Shown one piece after another: positions 35,606-43,319 of a DNA stretch of 64,000 bases. Source of the stretch: CAVQMB01 sp963713445 (lineage in GTDB: Bacteria > Pseudomonadota > Gammaproteobacteria > Competibacterales > Competibacteraceae); assembly GCA_963713445.1 (NCBI GenBank), contig CAVQMB010000008.1:62001-126000 (forward strand). The letters are read 5' to 3'. Position 1 is the first letter of the stretch, and every line of letters starts with the position of its first letter. Both the position numbers and the translations under genes were made by a program. A model generated the notes under the pieces. The model saw only the letters and a program-made list of their open reading frames with translations, made no database searches and was not told the DNA's origin.

Positions 35606-35791
35606 ATGGGAAAGGTGCTGGTTGTATTCGCCATGGCAATGAGCGCTGCTCCTGCGGCGGACGCCATTAATGCGGGACCGCCTCTTCCGGCATCGGTTCC
35701 AGCACTCGATGGCTGGGGCGGAGTCCTCCTTATTGGATTATTGGGCGGTGTGCTGGGACGATGGCTTGCCAAGCGGACCAGGCAAAAATAG
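35606..35791 (+). CDS. 61-residue secreted mini-protein with IPTL/PEP-CTERM-like tail (copy 2)
   Basis: ATG 35606 follows a strong GGGAGGAG (35591-35598). Same length and plan as the gene at 35285: signal peptide (cleavage probably after ADA), spacer, then VPALDGWGGVLL at residues 31-42, a hydrophobic helix and a basic end RWLAKRTRQK. The 12-residue core is identical in both, while 8 of its 12 codons differ at the third base, so the duplication is old and the peptide is under selection. The 135 bp between the copies holds no other gene. Function unknown; membrane anchoring or a peptide signal is possible. Confidence 0.75.
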   Translation: MGKVLVVFAMAMSAAPAADAINAGPPLPASVPALDGWGGVLLIGLLGGVLGRWLAKRTRQK

Positions 35792-35836
35792 AAAGTATTG
35801 GGACACTCTGGACGGCGGCATCGGTAGCGTGCTGAT

Positions 35837-36751
35837 ATGGATACTGTCTTAGGTGTATTGCAGAGACAGGTCGATCACGGTTTGTTTACCAACCTGCAGA
35901 TCGCGATCTACTCATTTTTCTTCATAGTGGAGCCTTGGTGTCGCCGTCGGCTCACGTTCAGTCCCATGGTGGGACGACTTGTAACGAATCTGAGCCTGGC
36001 GGCACTCACTTTCAGTGTCGGTATATGGCTTTACCGACTAACACCTTGGTCGAGCGGCGGTCATGGTGCTGTGCTGCCGAACCTTATATCGCTGGCTTCT
36101 CTACCGGGTTGGCTGGGATTGGCGCTGTTCATCGTTATTTTTGACTTATTTCACTATGGCTTTCACTATCTCAACCATCGCTGGCGCTGGTTGTGGCGGG
36201 TGCACCAAGTCCATCACTCGGATCTGGAGGTCGATGTCACGACCAGCTACCGGCATCACCCACTGGCACTTTTATATGCGCTGTTGCCGCGTCTGCTAAT
36301 CGTGGTCGTGCTGGCGCCGCCGCTGACCTACTTGCTGGTCTACGAACTGGTACGGGTGGTGTTTGATCCGTTCAGCCACGCTGACATGGCGTTGCCGGCA
36401 CGTCTGGAGCGGATGCTGCGCTATGTGGTTATTACGCCTGACATGCATCGTATCCATCACTCGGCTTTGAAGCCCGAAACGGACAGCAACTTTGGTGCCT
36501 TCCTGTCAGTGTGGGACCGCCTGTTTGGCACTTATCGCTGGCGTCCTATCATCGAGCAGCAAACCATGCAACTGGGACTCGAATATGGCCGCGATCGCCG
36601 CTCGCAGTCGCTCTGGGGTACACTGCTGGCTCCGTTGACGCTACCGCCGGTCGATGCCGTCGCTGTTAATGAATCCCAATCTTGTACGTCTTCATCCGTA
36701 TCCGTTCGAACAATTGGCCGCGCTGAAGGGCAACCTGATTGGCCCGGCTGA
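35837..36751 (+). CDS. Sterol desaturase/fatty acid hydroxylase family membrane di-iron enzyme
   Basis: 304 residues from ATG 35837. Several membrane helices and the histidine boxes of the family: HYGFHYLNHRW (HxxxH), WRVHQVHHSD (HxxHH) and DMHRIHHS (HxxHH). These bind a non-haem di-iron centre that uses oxygen to hydroxylate or desaturate lipid chains. Substrate unknown. It follows the mini-protein pair by 45 bp. The last 28 codons overlap the start of dapC by 83 bp in another frame; the stretch after the conserved region (VNESQSCTSSSVS...) looks non-family and may be an extension from a lost stop. Confidence 0.82.
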   Translation: MDTVLGVLQRQVDHGLFTNLQIAIYSFFFIVEPWCRRRLTFSPMVGRLVTNLSLAALTFSVGIWLYRLTPWSSGGHGAVLPNLISLASLPGWLGLALFIVIFDLFHYGFHYLNHRWRWLWRVHQVHHSDLEVDVTTSYRHHPLALLYALLPRLLIVVVLAPPLTYLLVYELVRVVFDPFSHADMALPARLERMLRYVVITPDMHRIHHSALKPETDSNFGAFLSVWDRLFGTYRWRPIIEQQTMQLGLEYGRDRRSQSLWGTLLAPLTLPPVDAVAVNESQSCTSSSVSVRTIGRAEGQPDWPG

Positions 36752-37865
36752 CAAGCCTCACATCGCCTGGTCCATCGGCGAACCGCGGCACGCGCCACCG
36801 GATTTCGTAGCCGATATTCTGAATGCAAGCCTGAGCGAACTGGGTCGCTATCCGCCCACACGTGGAACCGAGGCGTTGCGTGCGGCCATTGCCGCCTGGG
36901 CTACCCGGCGTTACGGGCTTGCGGACACGCAGTTGGACCCTGAACAGCACATTCTGCCGGTCAGTGGAACCCGTGAGGCATTGTTCGCTTTTGCCCAATG
37001 CGTGCTCGATGCCGGCAGACAACCGCTCGTGCTGATGCCCAATCCGTTTTATCAGATTTACGAAGGTGCCGCGTTGCTGGCGGGTGCCGAGCCCTGTTAC
37101 CTCGATACCACGACTGCCACTGGTTTTCTGCCGGACTTTGACGCCGTACCGGAGAAGGTCTGGCAGCGCTGCCGGCTGGTCTACCTGTGTAATCCAGGTA
37201 ATCCCACCGGGGCGGTGATTCCAGCGCAGCAGCAGGCGGCGTTGTTGGAACGGGCGGATCGCTACGGATTCATAGTCGCTGCTGACGAATGCTATTCCGA
37301 GATATATCTGAAGGAGGAGCGACCACCGGTCGGCCTGCTGCAGGTCTGCCAGGACCTGGGACGGGACGATTTTAGCAATTGCGTGGTGTTCAACAGCCTG
37401 TCCAAGCGTTCCAATCTGGCTGGTTTGAGGTCGGGGTTCGTGGCCGGCGACCGGCGCCTGATCGCCGCGTTTCTTCAGTATCGTACCTATCACGGTTGCG
37501 CGCTGCCGCTCATTGCCCAGACGGTGAGCACTGCAGTCTGGAGTGACGAGGCCCATGTGGTGGCCAATCGAAGGCTGTATCGAGAAAAATTTGCGGCCGT
37601 CCTGGCGGTCCTGGGAAATGTGCTGCCCATGCCGCAGCCGGACGCCGGTTTCTTCTTGTGGCCTGAGGTTCCACTGGACGATACCGAGTTCAGCCGCCGC
37701 TTATTTGCCGAGGAACACGTTACGGTGTTACCGGGTCGTTATCTGGCGCGAACAACAGACGCCGGTAATCCAGGGCGAAACCGGGTGCGCATGGCGCTGG
37801 TGGCGTCGCTGGAAGAATGTATCGAGGCTACCAAGCGCATCTGTGACTTTCTGGCCCGCCTATAA
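36669..37865 (+). CDS. dapC: Succinyldiaminopimelate transaminase DapC
   Basis: 398 residues from ATG 36669 (MNPNLVRLHPYPFEQL, the typical start). Converts N-succinyl-2-amino-6-ketopimelate to N-succinyl-LL-diaminopimelate with glutamate, PLP-dependent, in lysine and peptidoglycan precursor synthesis. Seen: YPPTRGTEALRAAI, VSGTREALFAFAQ, LCNPGNPTGAV and the PLP-lysine motif NSLSKRSNLAGLRSG. A longer reading from 36654 is possible. It starts inside the preceding hydroxylase gene. With dapD, an ArsC-like gene and dapE it forms a succinylase-branch cluster like that of pseudomonads and xanthomonads. Confidence 0.94.
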   Translation: MNPNLVRLHPYPFEQLAALKGNLIGPADKPHIAWSIGEPRHAPPDFVADILNASLSELGRYPPTRGTEALRAAIAAWATRRYGLADTQLDPEQHILPVSGTREALFAFAQCVLDAGRQPLVLMPNPFYQIYEGAALLAGAEPCYLDTTTATGFLPDFDAVPEKVWQRCRLVYLCNPGNPTGAVIPAQQQAALLERADRYGFIVAADECYSEIYLKEERPPVGLLQVCQDLGRDDFSNCVVFNSLSKRSNLAGLRSGFVAGDRRLIAAFLQYRTYHGCALPLIAQTVSTAVWSDEAHVVANRRLYREKFAAVLAVLGNVLPMPQPDAGFFLWPEVPLDDTEFSRRLFAEEHVTVLPGRYLARTTDAGNPGRNRVRMALVASLEECIEATKRICDFLARL

Positions 37866-37904
37866 TATTCGGTCTTTGCCAACTTTCATTCTAGGACAAT
37901 CTTT

Positions 37905-38723
37905 ATGAGCGAACTTCAGACCCTGATCGAGTCCGCGTTCGATCGGCGTGGCGATTTTGGCCCGAGCAACGCCCCGGCCGATCTGCGCCAGGCCATCGAA
38001 CAGGTGCTGCACCTTCTGGAAACTGGCGAAGCCCGTGTGGCTGACAAGAGCGGCGGTGACTGGGTGGTTCGGCAATGGTTGAAGAAGGCCGTGCTGCTGT
38101 CATTCCGGATTTATGACAATAGTGTGATCGACGGTGGTTTTACCCGTTACTACGACAAGGTGGGGCTGCGTTTCGCCAGCCATGATGCCCAGAGTTTTCG
38201 TGCGGCCGGGGTAAGGGTGGTGCCACCAGCAGTCGCTCGGCGGGGGAGCTATATAGCGCCGGGTGTGGTGCTGATGCCGTCCTATGTGAACATTGGCGCC
38301 TACGTCGATTCCGGCACCATGGTCGATACCTGGGCTACAGTGGGTTCCTGTGCGCAGATCGGCAGGAATGTCCATTTGTCCGGAGGAGTCGGCATTGGTG
38401 GTGTCCTGGAGCCGTTACAGGCCGGACCGACGATCATCGAGGACAACTGTTTTATCGGTGCCCGCTCGGAAGTGGTCGAGGGTGTTGTGATCGAGCACGG
38501 TAGTGTGATCTCGATGGGTGTCTACATTGGCAAGAGCACCAAGATCTACAACCGTCAGACCGGTGAAATCAGCTTTGGCCGGGTACCGGCCGGAAGCGTG
38601 GTGGTGCCGGGTGCCTTGCCGGCCAAGGATGGGTCACACTCGCTGTACTGCGCTGTCATCATCAAGCAGGTCGACGAGCAGACCCGCAGCAAGGTCAGCA
38701 TCAACGAACTGTTGCGCGACTGA
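37905..38723 (+). CDS. dapD: Tetrahydrodipicolinate N-succinyltransferase DapD
   Basis: 272 residues, standard length. Transfers succinyl from succinyl-CoA to tetrahydrodipicolinate, the step before DapC. The C-terminal half shows hexapeptide repeats of a left-handed beta-helix (NIGAYVDSGTMVDTWATVGSCAQIG and IEDNCFIGARSEVVEGVVI), with the family end IKQVDEQTRSKVSINELLRD. It overlaps the next gene by one base (TGATG). Confidence 0.96.
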   Translation: MSELQTLIESAFDRRGDFGPSNAPADLRQAIEQVLHLLETGEARVADKSGGDWVVRQWLKKAVLLSFRIYDNSVIDGGFTRYYDKVGLRFASHDAQSFRAAGVRVVPPAVARRGSYIAPGVVLMPSYVNIGAYVDSGTMVDTWATVGSCAQIGRNVHLSGGVGIGGVLEPLQAGPTIIEDNCFIGARSEVVEGVVIEHGSVISMGVYIGKSTKIYNRQTGEISFGRVPAGSVVVPGALPAKDGSHSLYCAVIIKQVDEQTRSKVSINELLRD

Positions 38724-39082
38724 TGATAACGCTGTACGGCATCACTACGTGTGACACTTGCCGCCGGGGCAGGCGCTGGCTAACTGAACAAGGCATCGAT
38801 TATCACTGGCACGATCTGCGCCGCGACGGATTGCAGGAGGATAGACTCCGGCATTGGTTGACGGAACTCGGCTGGGAAGATCTGTTGAACCGGCGCGGGC
38901 GAAGCTGGCGCCAGTTGTCAACCGAGCAGCGTGCGGAACTGGACGAGGCTAAGGCCCGTGCGTTGATGCAACAGCAGCCGTTGTTGATCAAGCGGCCGTT
39001 GCTGGAAACAGCCAGTGAGGTGCTGGTCGGTTTCGAGGCGGGCGTTTGGCAGGCACTGCTGGAGAAAACCCGTGATGCCTGA
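38723..39082 (+). CDS. ArsC/Spx-family arsenate reductase-like protein (YffB type)
   Basis: 119 residues. Thioredoxin-fold ArsC family with CDTC (residues 10-13), then LLNRRGRSWRQLSTEQ and IKRPLLE with the conserved Arg-Pro. Homologues sit between dapD and dapE in several gammaproteobacteria, where they seem unrelated to arsenic; a glutathione-dependent thiol role has been suggested for YffB. Starts at TGATG shared with dapD and overlaps the dapE start by 8 bp, so all four genes are coupled. Confidence 0.87.
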   Translation: MITLYGITTCDTCRRGRRWLTEQGIDYHWHDLRRDGLQEDRLRHWLTELGWEDLLNRRGRSWRQLSTEQRAELDEAKARALMQQQPLLIKRPLLETASEVLVGFEAGVWQALLEKTRDA

Positions 39083-40274
39083 TGCTCCGTGCCGTCTTGG
39101 CTCCCCGACGCTGGAACTGACCTGCGCATTGATGCGGCGGGCCTCTGTGACGCCGGATGATGCGGGATGTCAGGGACTGTTGGCCCAGCGGCTGGCGGCG
39201 ATCGGTTTCGAAACCAAATCGCTGCGCTTCGGTGAAGTCGACAATCTCTGGGCCCGATATGGACATCACGGGCCGTTGTTCGTGTTCGCCGGCCACACCG
39301 ACGTGGTGCCATCGGGTCCCGCGCAACAGTGGTGCTCGCCGCCGTTCGAGCCGACGATCCGTAATGGCATGCTCTACGGCCGCGGTGCAGCGGACATGAA
39401 AGGGTCGCTCGCAGCCATGATCTTGGCCTGCGAAAGATTTCTGGCCGATTATCAGAATTTCGCCGGTTCAATCGGTGTGCTGCTGACCAGTGATGAAGAG
39501 GGCCCTGGCCATGACGGCACCCGACGGGTGATGCAGTGGCTGGCCGAGCGCAAAGTGCACATTGATGCCTGTCTGGTCGGCGAACCTTCCAGCCGCGCGC
39601 GCCTGGGTGACGTTATCAAGAATGGTCGGCGCGGCTCGCTGCACGGCGTGCTGCGCCTTCAAGGGCAACAGGGCCATGTGGCCTATCCGCATCAGGTGCG
39701 TAATCCGATTCACGCAGCGGGGCCCATAGTGGCTGCGCTGGCGGGCGAGCTTTGGGATCGCGGTAACGATTTCTTTCCGCCAACTTCATTCCAGATATCG
39801 AATGTTCTCGGCGGTACCGGTGCGGTCAATGTTGTACCAGGTGAGGTTGCGCTCCGGTTCAACTTCCGCTTTTCCACCGAGCAGACCGTGGAACGTTTGC
39901 AGGCGCGAGTACGGCAGATTGTGGAAACCGCCTTGGCCAACGAGGAGATCCGCAGCAGTCAGGTATTCGGCTATTGCCTGGACTGGGAACTGTCTGGCCT
40001 GCCGTTTCTGACCGAGCCCGGCAGTCTGGTTGACGCAGTGATCGGCGCGATCCGCGAACAGTGTGGTTATGAGCCTGAGTTGTCCACCAGCGGAGGTACC
40101 TCGGATGGTCGGGTCATCGCTCCGAGTGGTGCTCAGGTGGTGGAGTTGGGTCCGGTAAACGCCACCATCCATCAGGTTGACGAATCAGTGGCCGTCGCCG
40201 ACCTGGAACGGTTAAGCCGTGTTTATGCGGCGGTGTTACAGCACTTTTTTCAAGCCGTAAAGCCAGAGGAGTAG
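39075..40274 (+). CDS. dapE: Succinyl-diaminopimelate desuccinylase DapE
   Basis: 399 residues from ATG 39075; longer readings extend into the ArsC-like gene. A zinc M20 hydrolase releasing succinate and LL-diaminopimelate. Seen: VFAGHTDVVPSGP (metal His-x-Asp), LYGRGAADMKGSLAAM (bridging Asp), TSDEEGPGHDGT (catalytic Glu pair), a dimerisation domain, and STSGGTSDGR near the end with ATIHQVDESV holding the last ligand. It completes the dap cluster and is followed 4 bp later by a BKACE gene on the same strand. Confidence 0.95.
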   Translation: MPDAPCRLGSPTLELTCALMRRASVTPDDAGCQGLLAQRLAAIGFETKSLRFGEVDNLWARYGHHGPLFVFAGHTDVVPSGPAQQWCSPPFEPTIRNGMLYGRGAADMKGSLAAMILACERFLADYQNFAGSIGVLLTSDEEGPGHDGTRRVMQWLAERKVHIDACLVGEPSSRARLGDVIKNGRRGSLHGVLRLQGQQGHVAYPHQVRNPIHAAGPIVAALAGELWDRGNDFFPPTSFQISNVLGGTGAVNVVPGEVALRFNFRFSTEQTVERLQARVRQIVETALANEEIRSSQVFGYCLDWELSGLPFLTEPGSLVDAVIGAIREQCGYEPELSTSGGTSDGRVIAPSGAQVVELGPVNATIHQVDESVAVADLERLSRVYAAVLQHFFQAVKPEE

Positions 40275-40278
40275 CGTT

Positions 40279-41211
40279 ATGACCCAGCCTCGCAAAGTCA
40301 TCATTACCTGTGCCGTGACGGGCAGTATTCACACGCCGTCAATGTCGCCGCACCTGCCGGTGACGCCTGATCAGATCGCCACTGCGGCGATCGATGCCGC
40401 CGAGGCGGGTGCCGCCATCCTGCATCTGCACGCGCGTGATCCGCGGGATGGTCGGCCGACCCAGGATCCGGCGTTGTTCGGTCAGTTTCTGCCGCGCATC
40501 AAGCAGTCCTGCAATGGCGTGGTCAATATCACTACCGGTGGCGGGCAGGGCATGACGGTGGAAGAGCGCCTGCAGCCGGCATTGCGCTACCGCCCGGAAG
40601 TGGCATCGCTCAATATGGGTTCGATGAACTTCGGTTTGTTTCCGATGCTGCAACGTACCCGCGAGTTCCAGCACGACTGGGAGCGAGCCCACCTCGAGAA
40701 CAGCCGCGAGGCCGTGTTCCGCAACACGTTCAAGGATATTCAATACATCCTCGAATCCTGTGGCGGCAACGATACCCGGTTCGAGTTCGAGTGCTACGAC
40801 ATAGGTCATCTCTATAATCTGGCGCACTTTCTCGATCGCGGTATCGTCAAGCCGCCGCTTTTCGTGCAGAGCGTTTTCGGCATTCTCGGCGGTATCGGAC
40901 CGCATCCGGAGGATCTCATGCATATGCGGCGCACCGCCGAGCGGTTGTTTGGCGACGCCTACCGCTGGTCGGTACTGGCAGCGGGCCGCCATCAGATTCC
41001 GCTTGGCAGCATGGCCGCCAGCATAGGTGGTAATGTGCGGGTCGGATTGGAGGATTCGCTGTGGGACGGGCCGGGCCGGCTGGCAGAGTCAAATGCGGCC
41101 CAAGTGCGCCGCATGCGACAGGTGCTTGAGGGTATGGGACTGGCTATAGCGAGTCCCGATGATGCCCGTGCCATGCTGGCGCTAAAAGGTGGCGATGCTG
41201 TTGGTTTCTAG
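40279..41211 (+). CDS. BKACE family enzyme (3-keto-5-aminohexanoate cleavage protein family)
   Basis: 310 residues. TIM-barrel enzymes that use zinc to condense a beta-keto acid with acetyl-CoA, giving acetoacetate and a new acyl-CoA. Seen: KVIITCAVTGSIHTPSMSP at the start, the zinc ligands in AAILHLHARDP, NITTGGGQGM, and the late EDSLWDGPGRLAESNA. The family handles 3-keto-5-aminohexanoate, dehydrocarnitine, beta-keto-glutarate-like acids and others; the subgroup is not clear here. It lies 4 bp after dapE and is probably cotranscribed, though function suggests catabolism rather than lysine synthesis. Its 3' end overlaps the convergent ABC ATPase gene by 68 bp. Confidence 0.9.
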   Translation: MTQPRKVIITCAVTGSIHTPSMSPHLPVTPDQIATAAIDAAEAGAAILHLHARDPRDGRPTQDPALFGQFLPRIKQSCNGVVNITTGGGQGMTVEERLQPALRYRPEVASLNMGSMNFGLFPMLQRTREFQHDWERAHLENSREAVFRNTFKDIQYILESCGGNDTRFEFECYDIGHLYNLAHFLDRGIVKPPLFVQSVFGILGGIGPHPEDLMHMRRTAERLFGDAYRWSVLAAGRHQIPLGSMAASIGGNVRVGLEDSLWDGPGRLAESNAAQVRRMRQVLEGMGLAIASPDDARAMLALKGGDAVGF

Positions 41212-42304
41212 CATGTGGATCCTTCAGAGCTCTTGGCAGTGCGTTGCCACGGCTGTCGAACACGTGGGCGGCGGTAGCAGCGGCACTGACCTCGATATGC
41301 TCTCCGGCACGGCTGCGGGTGATGCCTGGACGGCTGACTATGAGGCGGGAGCCATCCGCTAACGTCAAATACAGATAGCTGACCTCGCCTAGGCATTCGA
41401 CCAAATCGATCGAGCCGTGCAGAACCAGCTCGCCGGCAGCACCCGGGTGGATGTGTTCGGGTCGCAAACCCAGTATGACCGGCCCGGGCCCGCTGTTGCG
41501 AAACGGTAGCCGGACGTGGCTGCCGCCGGGCAGCGTCAGCGAGACATCCTGCCGATCGGTGGCGGCGCTGCGGCATGTCAGGAAATTCATCCGGGGCGAA
41601 CCCAGAAAGCCGGCTACGAAACGGTTCCGCGGGTGACGATAGAGGTCCAGCGGGTTTCCGGCCTGTTCGACGTGGCCGTCGTTCAGCACCACGATCCGGT
41701 CGGCCAGCGTCATGGCCTCAACCTGGTCATGAGTAACGTAGACGATCGTATTGCCGAGGCGCTGGTGTAGTCTGGCAATCTCGAGACGGGTTTGGACTCT
41801 TAACGCGGCATCGAGATTTGATAGCGGTTCGTCCAGCAGAAATACCTTCGGATCGCGGACGATGGCCCGGCCGATGGCGACCCGTTGGCGCTGGCCACCC
41901 GACAGTTGGGCCGGGCGCCTACCGAGCAGGGGTTCGAGTTGCAGGATGTTAGCGGCCTCACGGACCCGGCGGTCAATCTCGGCCCGGCCATTGCGAGCCA
42001 TCTTCAGTCCGAAGGCCATGTTCCGGTACACGGTCATGTGCGGATACAAGGCGTACGACTGGAACACCATGGCGATGCCACGCGCTGCTGGTGGCAGATC
42101 GTTAACGCGCCGGCCATCGATCAACAGCGTTCCCGAGGTCACGGGCTCGAGCCCGGCGATGAGGCGCAGCAAGGTGGATTTGCCACAGCCGGACGGACCT
42201 ACCAGGACACAGAACTCGCCCTCGCCGATGTTGATGTCGACCGCGTGAATGACCTCCATGTGACTAAAGGTCTTGCTGACTTGCTTCAATTCAATGGCCG
42301 ACAT
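41144..42304 (-). CDS. Orphan ABC transporter ATP-binding protein (UgpC/MsmX type)
   Basis: 386 residues from ATG 42304; readings starting at 42454 would overlap the divergent deacetylase gene. Walker A GPSGCGKST (36-44), QLSGGQ signature, LLDEPLSNLDAAL, VTHDQVEAM, then TOBE region with LGLRPEHIHPG. Typical of carbohydrate importers, yet no permease or binding protein gene is nearby, so it may serve several importers. The last 22 codons run into the BKACE gene and include a His-rich stretch (RNQQHRHLLAPAWHGHH) not typical of the family, perhaps from loss of an earlier stop. Confidence 0.9.
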   Translation of the reverse strand: MSAIELKQVSKTFSHMEVIHAVDINIGEGEFCVLVGPSGCGKSTLLRLIAGLEPVTSGTLLIDGRRVNDLPPAARGIAMVFQSYALYPHMTVYRNMAFGLKMARNGRAEIDRRVREAANILQLEPLLGRRPAQLSGGQRQRVAIGRAIVRDPKVFLLDEPLSNLDAALRVQTRLEIARLHQRLGNTIVYVTHDQVEAMTLADRIVVLNDGHVEQAGNPLDLYRHPRNRFVAGFLGSPRMNFLTCRSAATDRQDVSLTLPGGSHVRLPFRNSGPGPVILGLRPEHIHPGAAGELVLHGSIDLVECLGEVSYLYLTLADGSRLIVSRPGITRSRAGEHIEVSAAATAAHVFDSRGNALPRALKDPHARNQQHRHLLAPAWHGHHRDSL

Positions 42305-42416
42305 GGCTCCTGGCCTGGTAATGCTTTGCAATATCGTTGTCGTGCTGGACGATCGCGGTGGACCTTGACCGGACACTGCCTGGCAGATGATACAGTGATT
42401 CTGTCGCCTCCCGGAC

Positions 42417-43319
42417 ATGGCTGATATGGCTGAAAGTAATCCGTTCCTCGACATCGTGGCGGGCTATGTGACGCTATTCCAGGCCGGACGGAAGCTGGCG
42501 CCCCCCGCGCCAGGGGATGTCCGTCGGCAAATCACGGATAGTCGCCGAGTGATGCTGTTTTCACCTCATCCCGATGATGAGTGCCTGAATGGCGGTTTGC
42601 CGCTGCGTTTGCTGCGCCAGTCCGGCCTGAAGGTAATCAATGTGGCGGTGACGCTGGGTAGCCTGAAGAGCCGTCGGGCAACCCGCCGGCACGAACTGGA
42701 ACAGGCCTGTGCCCACCTCGGGTTTGAGTGCCTGGTGCCCTTGTCGGGTGGACTGGAACGCATCAACCTGATGACGCGGCGGCAGGACCGGCCACATTGG
42801 GCAGATGCCGCCACGGCGCTTGCTGAGATCATCGCGAGGCACCTACCCGAGCTGGTTTTTCTGCCACATGCCCGGGATGGGCATCCAACTCATCGCGCAA
42901 CCCATTATCTGGTGCGTGATGCGTTGCAGCTTCAGGCCGCAAACTTTGATTGCTGGCTGATTGAGACTGAATACTGGGCGCCGCTAACGGCACCTAATCT
43001 GCTAGTCGAATCAAGCCCGGTGGAAGTTGCTGACATGATGGCCGGGCTTGCTTGTCACTGCGGTGAAGTGGCCCGAAATCCGTATCATCTGCGGCTGCCG
43101 GCATGGTTGATCGACAATGTCCGGCGCGGTAGCGAACTGATCCAGGGCAGTGGTGCAGCGGCTGCCGAAATGATGTTTGGCACGCTGTACCGGCGCGGTC
43201 GCTGGGTCAACGGCAAGCTGGCGGGGTGCGCTGAAGACAATCGGCTCTGCTTCAGTAGCGACGATGCCATGTCGTTGTTCCACCTCCCAACCAGCAGCGT
43301 GGTCGACTATGGCAATTAG
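42417..43319 (+). CDS. PIG-L family deacetylase (LmbE-like)
   Basis: 300 residues; ATG 42417 or 42426 could be the start. Zinc-binding motif SPHPDDE (about 44-50) and the second histidine set HARDGHPTHRATH identify PIG-L/LmbE deacetylases, which remove acetyl from N-acetylglucosamine-type groups. The gene overlaps the next one, a glucosamine-kinase-like ATPase, by 11 bp, which supports a pathway from N-acetylated amino sugar to free amino sugar to phosphate. A TTGACC hexamer at 42365-42370 is a possible -35. No signal peptide, so it acts in the cytoplasm. Confidence 0.87.
   Translation: MADMAESNPFLDIVAGYVTLFQAGRKLAPPAPGDVRRQITDSRRVMLFSPHPDDECLNGGLPLRLLRQSGLKVINVAVTLGSLKSRRATRRHELEQACAHLGFECLVPLSGGLERINLMTRRQDRPHWADAATALAEIIARHLPELVFLPHARDGHPTHRATHYLVRDALQLQAANFDCWLIETEYWAPLTAPNLLVESSPVEVADMMAGLACHCGEVARNPYHLRLPAWLIDNVRRGSELIQGSGAAAAEMMFGTLYRRGRWVNGKLAGCAEDNRLCFSSDDAMSLFHLPTSSVVDYGN

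Noticed and set aside
31000..36700. A type VI or tailocin cluster around the sheath-like gene
   Set aside because: Neighbours are a DMT transporter, otsA, mini-proteins and a hydroxylase. No tube, spike, baseplate or ATPase genes are visible in the window, so only an orphan protein is claimed.
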